Below are positions 1 to 8,666 of a DNA stretch of 64,000 nt, piece after piece. A program made the translations under genes and the position numbers. The stretch covers positions 155,302 through 219,301 of the forward strand of contig NVXE01000001.1 of the NCBI GenBank assembly GCA_002746975.1. Reading direction: 5' to 3'. Below the pieces are notes generated by a model. That model saw only the letters and a program-made list of their open reading frames with translations. It ran no database searches and had not been told where the DNA came from. The stretch's first letter is position 1. Each line of letters starts with the position of its first letter. This DNA is from Bacteroidota bacterium. Its GTDB lineage: Bacteria > Bacteroidota > Bacteroidia > Flavobacteriales_D > Sanyastnellaceae.

Positions 1-533
1 TGTGAAATATTTTTTGAAAGTTTTTTTTCTTTACCCCTCTCAAACTCGTTTTTTTCGTCTTTTTTCGTCTTTTCTTCACTTCCCCAACCCTCCATTTCCT
101 CTCTTAAAGAGGATGAGATAGCTTCAATCACCGCTTCTCGAGCTAGAGGGATTTCATTCTCCTCATCCGAAATTGGGTCAATCTTTAAAAAATTATCGTT
201 TGAGTGCCAAACCAGATCCACCATGTCCTCCATCTCCTCTTCACTTACATCATCCGCTTCCTCTATTATTTCATGAATCTTCCTCGCTTCATTTCTAAAT
301 GACTCACCAAACATAAGTTCAAAAAGAGCTTTCTTTGAGGTACAGTGAGCTGCGGCAGCTAGTAAATCCTTACGTTGGTCTAAATGACCGGCATCCTTAG
401 ACGCTTTAGCTAACAACATCCTAAAAGGCCCACTATAAGGATGGCTAGACACCAAATCTACAAGTTCTTGACGAACATCGGCAAGATTGTCATTTTTTCG
501 ATCTAGTAGATTGTTTAGCTTTTCTATATTCAT
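1..533 (-). CDS. hypothetical acidic protein, 3' end beyond window
   Basis: An open frame begins with ATG at 533 and stays open to base 1, so at least 177 residues are present and the C-terminus lies outside the window. The predicted protein starts MNIEKLNNLLDRKNDN. It is soluble-looking, with no signal peptide or membrane segment, and its last visible part is very rich in Glu and Lys. I do not recognise a domain. It starts 12 bp downstream of the lptE stop on the same strand, so it is probably the last visible gene of the miaB-activator-lptE operon. In other Bacteroidota a poorly characterised protein often sits here, before secG; that placement is family knowledge and inference, not something seen in the window. 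Confidence 0.7.
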   Translation of the reverse strand, partial: MNIEKLNNLLDRKNDNLADVRQELVDLVSSHPYSGPFRMLLAKASKDAGHLDQRKDLLAAAAHCTSKKALFELMFGESFRNEARKIHEIIEEADDVSEEEMEDMVDLVWHSNDNFLKIDPISDEENEIPLAREAVIEAISSSLREEMEGWGSEEKTKKDEKNEFERGKEKKLSKNIS

Positions 534-544
534 CTCTACTTAAG

Positions 545-1039
545 TTACCAATTTCCAAGACTCGCGTTAAAAACATCTTGAGAAAGTAGCTCTGCGACTT
601 CTGCAACAATCAAATCTTCCATAGAAAACACATCCGTACTACTTGGCAAGTCAACAAACCTTGAGAATTTCCTTTGGAAGCTTAACTTATCATCGAGAGT
701 ATTAGTGTATGAAATATCTACAGTAATCGTAATTCTGTTAGCTCCTGCAACTTCATCACCCTGAACGTTGATAGGTTGAACCGTCCACCCAACGATTTTT
801 CCTGAAAACTGTAATTCACCATCTCCTTTTCCTACCAATTTCAAAACCGATTGTCTTTGAACACGGTCAATTAATGCCTCTGTAAAGTTAAGGGCAGATG
901 TAGCCGAAACCAAAGGGTGAATCGCTTCGAATTTAGATACGCTAAATGTAGTCGCTCCTGAAGTAGCTGCACCGTAAGGCGAGTAAACTCCACAATTTAC
1001 AAGTAGAAAAAGGCTTAATATCTGTATAGTCTTAATCAT
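545..1039 (-). CDS. lptE: LptE-like LPS assembly lipoprotein
   Basis: This 164-residue protein has a lipoprotein signal: a short basic start, a hydrophobic core and a lipobox LLVNC with the acylated Cys at about residue 16. The rest is a small alpha/beta domain of the length and pattern of Bacteroidota LptE. LptE plugs the LptD barrel and helps insert lipopolysaccharide into the outer membrane. The ATG overlaps the stop of the upstream sigma-54 activator by 4 bp (ATGA), so the two are translationally coupled. The order miaB, sigma-54 activator, lptE is common in Flavobacteriales and supports the call. Sequence identity alone is weak because this family diverges fast. Confidence 0.75.
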   Translation of the reverse strand: MIKTIQILSLFLLVNCGVYSPYGAATSGATTFSVSKFEAIHPLVSATSALNFTEALIDRVQRQSVLKLVGKGDGELQFSGKIVGWTVQPINVQGDEVAGANRITITVDISYTNTLDDKLSFQRKFSRFVDLPSSTDVFSMEDLIVAEVAELLSQDVFNASLGNW

Positions 1040-2304
1040 TTCAAATCGTACTCTTTAATCTTTCGATATAATGTACGTTCAGAGATTCCTAACTCTTCCG
1101 CAGCGTCCTTTCGTCTGTTACTATGCTTTTCTAATGCCCTCTTAATTAAATCTCTTTCTGAATCTATTAATGAGAGACTTTGTTCTACCTCTTCTGCTTC
1201 GTGAACTATAGATGTATGATTCTCCGAGATCGAGTTGTTTTTAAGTACAATCGGGAAGTTTGAAGTGCCTTCCTTTAAACTATCAGAACTCGATTTATTT
1301 GAAGAAATCGGATTCTCAAAAACACGTTTTACAAGATCCTCATTTTCTCCACTAATTGTCCCACCATTATTAATCATTTCCAAAACAAGTGACTTAAGAT
1401 CGTTCAAATCGCCCTTCATTTCGAATAAAACCTTGTATAACATTTCCCTTTCATTCCTCCCTGAGTCAGTATCTTCAAATCCATCACTTCCTTTATTTAC
1501 TTTAACCGGAAGTCTTGATCTGTGAGTTTCTGGAAGATATCCTAAAAGGGTATCAGAATTCAAACGTCTGTCAGTTTCAAGGACTGACATTTGTTCTGTT
1601 ATGTGTTTTAATTGCCTAATATTTCCAGGCCAAGGGTAGTGCTCAAGCAACTCTATCGCATCAGGAGTAAGAGATAAAGGCGGCATTCTGTGAAGTTCAC
1701 TGAAATCTGTAGTGAACTTTCTGAATAAGATATGGATATCATGTGCCCTATCTCGAAGAGGAGGCATTTGTATGGGAACTTGATTAAGACGATAGTATAA
1801 GTCTTCTCTAAACTTCCCCTTTGCAAAAGCTTCATCAAAATCAACATTCGTTGCTGCTACTACCCTAACATCCGTTTTCAAAGTTGTTGAAGACCCCACT
1901 TTCATGAATTCTCCTGTCTCTAACACTCTCAGTAATCTAACTTGAGTAGTCACGGGTAGTTCGGCAACTTCGTCTAAAAATATCGTTCCTCCATCAGCTT
2001 CTTCAAAATATCCTTTACGAGAATCTACAGCCCCAGTAAATGCACCTTTAACGTGTCCGAAAAGCTCTGAATCTATCGTTCCTTCAGGTATCGCACCACA
2101 ATTTACAGCTACATATTTACCGTGTTTACGCTTACTAAACTGGTGCACAATTTTAGGCATAACCTCCTTTCCTGTTCCACTTTCACCTAGAATTAGTACA
2201 GAAAGATTCGTAGGAGCAACTTGAGCCGCAATTGTTATTGCTCTATCAAGCGAAGGACTAGTTCCTATTACTCCAAATCTTTGTTTTACTGAGGCTACAT
2301 TCAT
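1036..2304 (-). CDS. sigma-54-dependent AAA+ transcriptional activator (no receiver domain)
   Basis: The 422-residue protein starts directly with a sigma-54 interaction AAA+ domain. Walker A GESGTGKE lies at residues 40-47, the sigma-54-contacting loop GAFTGA at 87-92, and Walker B GGTIFLDE near 104-111. A Fis-type helix-turn-helix occupies the last 35 or so residues (RRKDAAEELGISERTLYRK). The intact GAFTGA loop predicts a working activator that remodels RpoN holoenzyme. There is no N-terminal receiver, PAS or GAF domain, so no sensor input is visible. A 70-residue polar linker (about 290-365) separates the AAA+ and DNA-binding parts. It lies 7 bp after miaB and overlaps lptE by 4 bp, implying one operon. 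The target genes cannot be deduced from the sequence. Confidence 0.92.
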   Translation of the reverse strand: MNVASVKQRFGVIGTSPSLDRAITIAAQVAPTNLSVLILGESGTGKEVMPKIVHQFSKRKHGKYVAVNCGAIPEGTIDSELFGHVKGAFTGAVDSRKGYFEEADGGTIFLDEVAELPVTTQVRLLRVLETGEFMKVGSSTTLKTDVRVVAATNVDFDEAFAKGKFREDLYYRLNQVPIQMPPLRDRAHDIHILFRKFTTDFSELHRMPPLSLTPDAIELLEHYPWPGNIRQLKHITEQMSVLETDRRLNSDTLLGYLPETHRSRLPVKVNKGSDGFEDTDSGRNEREMLYKVLFEMKGDLNDLKSLVLEMINNGGTISGENEDLVKRVFENPISSNKSSSDSLKEGTSNFPIVLKNNSISENHTSIVHEAEEVEQSLSLIDSERDLIKRALEKHSNRRKDAAEELGISERTLYRKIKEYDLK

Positions 2305-2311
2305 ATCTTAT

Positions 2312-3772
2312 TTAAGCATCTGCTTTATCTGTAGTTACCTCTCCGATAAGAGTAACAGTAGTACATTTAAGTGCACGCACATTTACGTAATCACATGGTT
2401 TTAAATCTCCTTTATCGAACACTATTACAGTATTATGAGTAGTTCGTCCAAAAAATTTATCTTCACTCTTTTTACTCACTCCCTCGACTAAAACTCTGTA
2501 AACTTTACCCACCATTTTCTGAGTGAGCTCTGAAGCGTACCGACGTTGGTGCAGTATGACTTCAGATAACCGTGCCCCTTTAACCTCTTCTGGAACATCA
2601 TCTTTATACTTTCTTTCTGCCAAAGTTTTAGGTCTTTCACTGTACTTAAAATTGTAAGCCATAATAAACCCAACTTCCTTCAACAATGTCATCGTTTCCT
2701 GATGTTCTTCTTCTGTCTCACCACAAAACCCTGTAATTATATCTGTCGACAATTCACAACCAGGTAAAATTTGTTTAATCGCAGCAATCCTTCCTAAATA
2801 CCATTCACGTGTATATCCCCTATTCATCCTTTTGAGCATAGAGCTAGAACCAGACTGGACTGGGAGATGAATGTATTTACACAGGTTTTCGTGCCTTGAC
2901 ATAGCATGAAGTACCTCGTCTGTCATGTCCTTAGGATGACTCGTTGAAAATCTCACCCTTAACTCAGGATTAACCTCGGCTACCATTTCAAGTAATTCTG
3001 CAAAACGAACAACTGGCTGAGAAGGATCCTTTACATTTCCTTTTATATCTAAATTCCATTTATAAGAATCCACGTTTTGGCCTAAAAGAGTCACCTCACG
3101 GTAGCCCCTATTGAACAAATCCAAGGATTCAGAAACTATACTTTGAGGATCCCTACTCCTCTCACGCCCCCTAGTAAAAGGAACAACGCAAAACGAGCAC
3201 ATATTATCGCAACCTCGCATAATACTTACAAATGCAGTAACCCCTGCTGAATCAAGTCTTACAGGGCTAATTTCAGCATAAGTCTCCTCTCTGGAAAGGA
3301 GGACATTTACAGCCTTCTGACCACCGTTAACCTTTTTCACCAAAGAAGGCAAATCTCTATATGCGTCAGGACCTACAACAAGATCCACGAGCTGCTCCTG
3401 TTCTAATAAATTCTCCTTTAACCTCTCTGCCATGCATCCAAGCATACCTACGACAAGATCGCGATTTTTTCGCTTGTAGCGTTTAAATCCTTTAAGACGG
3501 TTACGAACTCTCTCCTCAGCTTTTTCTCTGATTGAGCATGTATTAATTAAGATCAAATCTGCCTCTGTTTCGTCCTTTGTCGTTGAATAACCCGCATCGC
3601 TCATTATTGAAGCAATGATTTCAGAGTCGCTAAAATTCATAGCACATCCATAACTTTCAAGAAACAACTTCTTCGACTTTACCCCAACCTCACTATGATT
3701 AAGGACTGTTGACTCAATTTGAATTGCTTCACCTTGTCGTGCCTCATCAATATTTCTATCTCCTTCTCTCAT
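2312..3772 (-). CDS. miaB: tRNA-2-methylthio-N6-dimethylallyladenosine synthase MiaB
   Basis: Radical-SAM methylthiotransferase that converts i6A37 to ms2i6A37 in tRNAs. It has an N-terminal UPF0004 domain (LESYGCAMNFSDSE), the radical-SAM CxxxCxxC cluster (RGCDNMCSFC) and a C-terminal TRAM region. The open frame extends to an ATG at 3817. I choose the ATG at 3772 (486 residues) because a near-perfect Bacteroidota promoter, TTTG-N20-TATATTTG, lies at 3818-3787, between the two ATGs, so the longer version could not be translated from that transcript. It is the first gene of the minus-strand operon leading into the activator and lptE, and is divergent from topA. Identity is certain; the start is inferred from the promoter. 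Confidence 0.95.
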   Translation of the reverse strand: MREGDRNIDEARQGEAIQIESTVLNHSEVGVKSKKLFLESYGCAMNFSDSEIIASIMSDAGYSTTKDETEADLILINTCSIREKAEERVRNRLKGFKRYKRKNRDLVVGMLGCMAERLKENLLEQEQLVDLVVGPDAYRDLPSLVKKVNGGQKAVNVLLSREETYAEISPVRLDSAGVTAFVSIMRGCDNMCSFCVVPFTRGRERSRDPQSIVSESLDLFNRGYREVTLLGQNVDSYKWNLDIKGNVKDPSQPVVRFAELLEMVAEVNPELRVRFSTSHPKDMTDEVLHAMSRHENLCKYIHLPVQSGSSSMLKRMNRGYTREWYLGRIAAIKQILPGCELSTDIITGFCGETEEEHQETMTLLKEVGFIMAYNFKYSERPKTLAERKYKDDVPEEVKGARLSEVILHQRRYASELTQKMVGKVYRVLVEGVSKKSEDKFFGRTTHNTVIVFDKGDLKPCDYVNVRALKCTTVTLIGEVTTDKADA

Positions 3773-3786
3773 AAAATTATTTTGTG

Positions 3787-3818
3787 CAAATATACTAGCA
3801 CAATCAGTAGGTGACAAA
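3787..3818 (-). promoter_or_regulatory. Bacteroidota-type promoter of miaB
   Basis: On the minus strand TTTG (3818-3815) is followed after 20 bp by TATATTTG (3794-3787), an exact match to the Bacteroidota -33/-7 consensus TTTG/TAnnTTTG. Transcription should start a few bases further on, about 10 nt before the miaB ATG at 3772. The -33 box lies inside the palindrome at 3810-3826. Confidence 0.65.
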
Positions 3819-3837
3819 TTGTCACCCCTAAAGGGGT
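3810..3837. promoter_or_regulatory. palindromes in the miaB/topA divergent region (possible operator)
   Basis: GGTGACAA-A-TTGTCACC (3810-3826) is a perfect 8-bp inverted repeat with a 1-bp centre. It is followed immediately by ACCCC-TAAA-GGGGT (3824-3837). The first covers the -33 box of the miaB promoter, the usual place for a repressor site. No regulator is identified. A structural role is possible instead. Confidence 0.4.
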
Positions 3838-3922
3838 ATCATACTTTTATAAAAACTAATTGCAAAATAAATACCTATATGTAGTGTGTTTTTATTTTCT
3901 TTGCCACCGAAAAACAACACTC

Positions 3923-6247
3923 ATGTCGAAGAATCTAGTCATAGTCGAGTCACCTGCTAAGGCAAAAACCATTGAAGGTTACTTAGGAAAAGACTTTGTC
4001 GTGAAGTCCAGTTTTGGTCATATCAGAGACCTCTCTAAAGGCAATAAAGCAATAGACATAGAGAATAATTTCACCCCCAACTACGAAATTAGCGACGATA
4101 AGAAGAAGGTAATCGCTGATTTAAAGAAAGCGATGAAGGGTACAGAAATGGTTTGGCTAGCGACTGATGAGGATCGCGAAGGAGAGGCTATTTCTTGGCA
4201 CTTAGTTGAAGCTCTCGGACTTAAACCTGAGAATACAAAGCGCATTGTTTTTCATGAAATTACAAAACCTGCAATTCTTAAGGCTATTGAAAATCCTAGA
4301 ACTGTGGACACTAACCTGGTTAATGCTCAACAAGCTAGAAGAATACTTGATAGGCTTGTCGGATTTGAACTCAGTCCTGTACTATGGAAAAAGGTTAAGC
4401 CTAGCCTTAGTGCTGGAAGAGTTCAAAGTGTCGGAGTTCGAATTATTGTAGATAGAGAGAGAGAAATAGATGCCCATGTGGCTTCTTCTAAATTTAGAGT
4501 TGTAGGGGAATTCAAAACCTCACAGGGAAAACATCTAAAAGCCGAGTGTAAATCTAGGTTCAAAACAGAAGAAGAAGCTAATGATTTTTTGAGTGCATGC
4601 AAAGGGAGTTCACATTCAATAAAATCACTCGAAACAAAACCCGCAAAGAAAAAACCTACCGCTCCATTTACAACGTCTACTCTTCAACAAGAGGCGTCTA
4701 GAAAGCTTGGCTTTTCTGTATCTAGAACGATGAGTGTTGCGCAAAAGCTTTATGAAGCTGGTCGTATCACTTATATGAGGACTGACTCTGTTACCTTGAG
4801 CGATTTAGCACTTGACGGTGCTGCTACAGCTATTAGTTTGGCTTATGGAGATGAGTTTTGTGAGAGAAGAACGTTTGCAAACAAATCGAAAGGAGCTCAA
4901 GAAGCTCACGAGGCGATTCGTCCAACAGATTTTTCTGTTAGTTCTCACAGCGGAAAGGTTGAAGAAGAGAAGCTATACGCTCTAATCTGGAAACGCGCAA
5001 TAGCTTCACAAATGTCTGATGCAAGACTTGAAAAAACTACTGTAACCATTGATGTTAGTGGTAGCGAAGAAGTCTTTATTGCACGTGGAGAGGTTATCAC
5101 TTTTGAAGGATTTCTCAAAGTTTACCTCGAAGGAACTGATGACGAGCATGATGAAGATGCAAAAGGACTACTTCCAGCTATGTTCAATGGCGAGACTATG
5201 GTAAGCGAGTTGATTACAGCAACTCAAAAATTCACTAATCACCCACCTAGATATACAGAAGCAAGTTTGGTCAAGAGACTTGAGGAACTAGGAATTGGAA
5301 GACCATCAACTTATGCTTCAACAATAAGTGTTATCCAAAGACGAGGATACGTGGAGATGCCTGAAAGAGAAGGCACACTAAGAAACTATAGAGTTCTAAA
5401 ACTTGAGGGTGATAACCTCTCATCAAGTACTAACACTGAAAACACCGGAGCAGAGCGAAACAAACTTGCCCCTACAGATATTGGAATAGTCGTAAACGAC
5501 TTTCTAATAAAGCACTTTGGATCAATTGTAGATTATAATTTTACTGCTGACGTTGAAGAACAATTCGATATTATCGCTGAGGGTAAAAAGAATTGGCAAG
5601 ACATGATCAAGGACTTTTATGCGCCATTTAAAAAGCAAGTAGAAGATACTCTTGAAAATGCTGAGCGTGCTTCTGGAGAGCGTATCTTAGGTACTGACCC
5701 TAATACTGGCAAGCAAGTTTTGGTACGTATCGGAAGATTCGGACCTATGGCTCAATTAGGTAAGGCTGATGATGATGATAAGAAGTTCTCTTCTCTTAGA
5801 AAAGGCCAAACCCTAGAGTCTATCACACTTGACGAAGCACTTCTTCTATTCAAACTCCCTCGTAAGCTAGGCGAATACGAAGGTAAAGTTGTTTCTACAT
5901 CAATAGGACGATTCGGACCCTATGTAGTTCACAACAGTAAATTCGTTTCAATAAAGAAAGATTCCGGAGACGATCCTTATACGCTAGAACTTCCTAGAGC
6001 AATAGAACTTATAAAAGAAAAAATCGCTGCTGACGCTGCTGCTCTTTTAAAAGTTTTCGAAGAAGATGAAACCGTGCGTATCATCAATGGACGCTGGGGA
6101 CCTTTTATTAAAGCCGGAAAGAAAAACGTTAAAATACCTAAGGGGGAAGATTACGAAAAGATTGATTGGGCTAGGGCTCAAGAGCTTATTATCGAACATG
6201 ACAATAAGCCTCAAAAAAAGAAAAGAGCCCCTAGGGCGAAGAAATAA
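3923..6247 (+). CDS. topA: DNA topoisomerase I
   Basis: Type IA topoisomerase that relaxes negative supercoils. The TOPRIM domain starts at the N-terminus (VIVESPAKAKTIEGYLG) and includes the metal-binding DEDREGE. The strand-cleaving tyrosine is Tyr284 in YMRTDS. The C-terminus carries Bacteroidota-type repeated modules (IGRFGPM, IGRFGPYV, NGRWGPFIKAG) and ends in a Lys/Arg-rich tail. The open frame extends back to an ATG at 3860, but residues 1-21 of that version are unlike the family. The ATG at 3923 (MSKNLVIVESPAKAK, 774 residues) fits the usual TopA N-terminus. It is divergent from miaB and followed after 122 bp by the arginase-like gene. Confidence 0.97.
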   Translation: MSKNLVIVESPAKAKTIEGYLGKDFVVKSSFGHIRDLSKGNKAIDIENNFTPNYEISDDKKKVIADLKKAMKGTEMVWLATDEDREGEAISWHLVEALGLKPENTKRIVFHEITKPAILKAIENPRTVDTNLVNAQQARRILDRLVGFELSPVLWKKVKPSLSAGRVQSVGVRIIVDREREIDAHVASSKFRVVGEFKTSQGKHLKAECKSRFKTEEEANDFLSACKGSSHSIKSLETKPAKKKPTAPFTTSTLQQEASRKLGFSVSRTMSVAQKLYEAGRITYMRTDSVTLSDLALDGAATAISLAYGDEFCERRTFANKSKGAQEAHEAIRPTDFSVSSHSGKVEEEKLYALIWKRAIASQMSDARLEKTTVTIDVSGSEEVFIARGEVITFEGFLKVYLEGTDDEHDEDAKGLLPAMFNGETMVSELITATQKFTNHPPRYTEASLVKRLEELGIGRPSTYASTISVIQRRGYVEMPEREGTLRNYRVLKLEGDNLSSSTNTENTGAERNKLAPTDIGIVVNDFLIKHFGSIVDYNFTADVEEQFDIIAEGKKNWQDMIKDFYAPFKKQVEDTLENAERASGERILGTDPNTGKQVLVRIGRFGPMAQLGKADDDDKKFSSLRKGQTLESITLDEALLLFKLPRKLGEYEGKVVSTSIGRFGPYVVHNSKFVSIKKDSGDDPYTLELPRAIELIKEKIAADAAALLKVFEEDETVRIINGRWGPFIKAGKKNVKIPKGEDYEKIDWARAQELIIEHDNKPQKKKRAPRAKK

Positions 6248-6256
6248 AAGTTAGGT

Positions 6257-6340
6257 AATAACAATTCAGTGTGAACTGATAGTATGTCCTTGAGGTAATT
6301 TGAGTTACAAGTGTAACTAAACTTGTGCTGAATTGCTATT
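6257..6340. repeat. nested inverted repeats between topA and the arginase-like gene
   Basis: The outer arms AATAACAATTCAG (6257-6269) and CTGAATTGCTATT (6328-6340) pair at 12 of 13 positions. Inside is a perfect hairpin, AGTTAC-AAGT-GTAACT (6303-6318). No T-run follows, so it is not a standard terminator. It could act in mRNA processing, as a structured leader of the downstream gene, or as a protein-binding site. Confidence 0.45.
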
Positions 6341-6369
6341 ATTGCATAAAGTCGCAACGACCTAGAACC

Positions 6370-7542
6370 ATGAGCCAAGGAATATTTGAACTCTTTCAGC
6401 CGGTTAACCAACCGGTTTTCAGTAATGCAGAAGGGACTTCCCGCATTGCCGACAGAATCGATATACACAGATTTGACTACCAACCTTCAATAGAAGGATG
6501 TAGAGTGGCAATATTTGGTGTAAATGATGGGCGGAATAGTGGTGATAATGAGGGGTGTTCGGCAGCGCCTGATGCTATTCGTTCTTGGCTTTATAAGTTA
6601 ACACCACCTTCGAGATGGGCTCCTGTGATAGATTTGGGTGACATTAGACAGGGCTATGAAGATTCAGATACTGACAATGCCGTTCAGACAGTCGTTTCTG
6701 AACTAGTACAAATGGGGGTCATTCCAATTATGATTGGAGGTGGGCAAGACTTAACATACTCAATGTACGCTGCATTAGAATCTGTAGGTCGCCCTATGAA
6801 TGTGGTCAGTATAGATTCTAGGCTTGATTTCGGAGGAGACCCCGATGTTTTAACGTCACGTAATTTCATGAATAGAATCGTACTTCATGAACCGAACTTT
6901 CTTTTCGACTATACTAATGTAGGACACCAAGGCTATTTGTCAGACCCTGACACTTTAGAGCTTCTTGAACGTTTGCAGTTCGAATCCATAAGACTAGGAA
7001 CAGTACATTCGAACCCGAAACTTTTAGAACCAGTTTTTAGAAATGCTGATCTAATCTCTATTGATGCTTCTTCGATTAGAGCATCAGACCATCCCGCTTC
7101 TACACATGCAGGCCCTAATGGACTATCGTCATCTCAAATATGTCAACTAGCTCGTTACGCCGGGCTTAGTGATAGAATGATGGCTCTCGGTATCTTTGAG
7201 CACAATCCAGACCTTGATGACAGGGGGCGTGGTGGACATTTGGCAGCACAGGTTGTTTGGCACATGCTTGATGGAATCTTTAACCAAACCGGAGATTATC
7301 CTAAGTGCAGTTCCGAAGAATACACCAAGTATGTTGTCGACTTACCTGGAAAAGATCACGAAGTAGCATTCTATAAATCTTCTAGAAGCGATAGATGGTG
7401 GATGGATGTTCCTATTCCATCAACTAAGAAAAATATTAAGGACCATCACCACCTAGTTCCTTGTGCTTATGAAGACTATCAGGAGGCATCTGAAGGTCAA
7501 TTACCTGACAAATGGTGGCGTACTTATCAAAAACTTACATGA
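6370..7542 (+). CDS. arginase/formimidoylglutamase-family protein lacking metal ligands
   Basis: The ureohydrolase fold is recognisable over this 390-residue protein, but the manganese-binding motifs are degraded. The usual GGGHD is GGGQD (123-127), DAHxD is DSRLD (149-153), and SxDxDxxDP appears as SIDASSIRASD (230-240), keeping only some Asp residues. It is therefore probably not an active hydrolase; such proteins are often annotated formimidoylglutamase in Bacteroidota. It lies between topA and porP-gldKLMN, a placement I recall as recurrent in Flavobacteriales, so a structural or regulatory role connected to the secretion locus is possible but unproven. The ATG at 6370 is preferred over one at 6325 because the earlier extension is low-complexity and lies next to the inverted repeat. 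Confidence 0.8.
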   Translation: MSQGIFELFQPVNQPVFSNAEGTSRIADRIDIHRFDYQPSIEGCRVAIFGVNDGRNSGDNEGCSAAPDAIRSWLYKLTPPSRWAPVIDLGDIRQGYEDSDTDNAVQTVVSELVQMGVIPIMIGGGQDLTYSMYAALESVGRPMNVVSIDSRLDFGGDPDVLTSRNFMNRIVLHEPNFLFDYTNVGHQGYLSDPDTLELLERLQFESIRLGTVHSNPKLLEPVFRNADLISIDASSIRASDHPASTHAGPNGLSSSQICQLARYAGLSDRMMALGIFEHNPDLDDRGRGGHLAAQVVWHMLDGIFNQTGDYPKCSSEEYTKYVVDLPGKDHEVAFYKSSRSDRWWMDVPIPSTKKNIKDHHHLVPCAYEDYQEASEGQLPDKWWRTYQKLT

Positions 7543-7643
7543 TGTTCTTCAATAATAAAGCCGGTGTTTTCACAAAATTTCTTATCTTGCCACTCTTGAC
7601 GCAAGTCAAAACCTGTGAAAACCCTGAAAATCAACGAGTTAAC

Positions 7644-8603
7644 ATGATTCGTAGTTATTTATCTATGTTCGTTTTGGTTCTAACGACAGCTTCTTTAAGC
7701 GCTCAACAAGATCCACAGTTCACGCAGTGGTATATGGATCATGCAATGTCTAACATTGCAGCGGCCGGCCATTCTGACCTAACTCAGATTAACGGTTATT
7801 ACCGTAATCAATGGGTGGGACTTGATCGTGCACCTGTAACTTCCTTACTTAATGCTAACGGACAACTAGGATTTATTCCTGGTGCTTTTGGCGTTCAATT
7901 TTATCAAGATGAGCTGGGCCTTGAAAGCAATACTATGATGAAACTTGGCTATGCTTATACCCTATCCCCATTTTCTGGAGGTACGACAATGAGCTTGGGT
8001 ATGTCTGTCAGTTACTTCAGTAAGAAATTTGGGACTGATTGGATAGCAATTGATGATTGGACTCAGGATATCGCTATTCCTCAGGATAATTCTACATCAT
8101 CTGCAGTAGATGTTGATTTAGGAATTTACATTGAAAAACCAAATTTATTTTATGCTGGATTGTCCATGACGCATTTGGCAGAAACCCAGCTCGCTCAAAT
8201 GAGCATTACTCCTGCTAGACATTTCTATGCAATGGGTGGTTATAACTATGCAATAGATGGTGACTACTTAGTGCTTAGGACTAACCTACTAGCTAAGACT
8301 GATTTTAATGCTACTGCGATAGACTTTAATGTTAATGTCATCTATGACCAAATGGTTTGGGCGGGAGTTTCCTGGCGACCTGGTGATGCTATCTCTCCAA
8401 TTGTAGGATTTCAATATCGTATGATTGAAAAAGATGCGACAAGTTATAAAGAGCAATTGTTCAGAGTAGGCTATTCATTCGATGCTACTACTTCTGAGTT
8501 GCAAACATATTCTTCTGGATCACATGAGTTTTTCCTTTCTTACTGTTTCAAGTTTGAATCGACTCCAATCCAAAACAGGTACGCTAATCCAAGATTCCTA
8601 TAA
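7644..8603 (+). CDS. porP: PorP/SprF family type IX secretion outer-membrane protein
   Basis: A 319-residue beta-barrel protein with a clear signal peptide (MIRSYLSMFVLVLTTASLSA, cleavage before QQDPQ). The start of the mature protein, QQDPQFTQWYMD followed by NGYYRNQW, is the hallmark of the PorP/SprF family, whose members sit in the outer membrane and link to PorK/PorN-type rings or serve as anchors for secreted cargo. The frame is open back to 7512, but the signal peptide fixes the ATG at 7644. It lies 63 bp before gldK in the same direction, so it belongs to the T9SS locus. Other PorP/SprF paralogues are common in such genomes, so the exact orthology is uncertain. Confidence 0.88.
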   Translation: MIRSYLSMFVLVLTTASLSAQQDPQFTQWYMDHAMSNIAAAGHSDLTQINGYYRNQWVGLDRAPVTSLLNANGQLGFIPGAFGVQFYQDELGLESNTMMKLGYAYTLSPFSGGTTMSLGMSVSYFSKKFGTDWIAIDDWTQDIAIPQDNSTSSAVDVDLGIYIEKPNLFYAGLSMTHLAETQLAQMSITPARHFYAMGGYNYAIDGDYLVLRTNLLAKTDFNATAIDFNVNVIYDQMVWAGVSWRPGDAISPIVGFQYRMIEKDATSYKEQLFRVGYSFDATTSELQTYSSGSHEFFLSYCFKFESTPIQNRYANPRFL

Positions 8604-8666
8604 TAAAAGGAACCTTTAACACGTTTCTAGCGTACCCTACTAATAAACCTACAAGAAATACTCTAT

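Noticed and set aside
3860-3922. N-terminal extension of topA
   Set aside because: The added 21 residues (MQNKYLYVVCFYFLCH...) are absent from TopA proteins, and MSKNLVIVESPAKAK at 3923 is the normal start.
6211-6483. Minus-strand 90-codon frame over the topA end and following gap
   Set aside because: It overlaps two real genes on the other strand and owes its length to the inverted repeat region; composition is not protein-like.
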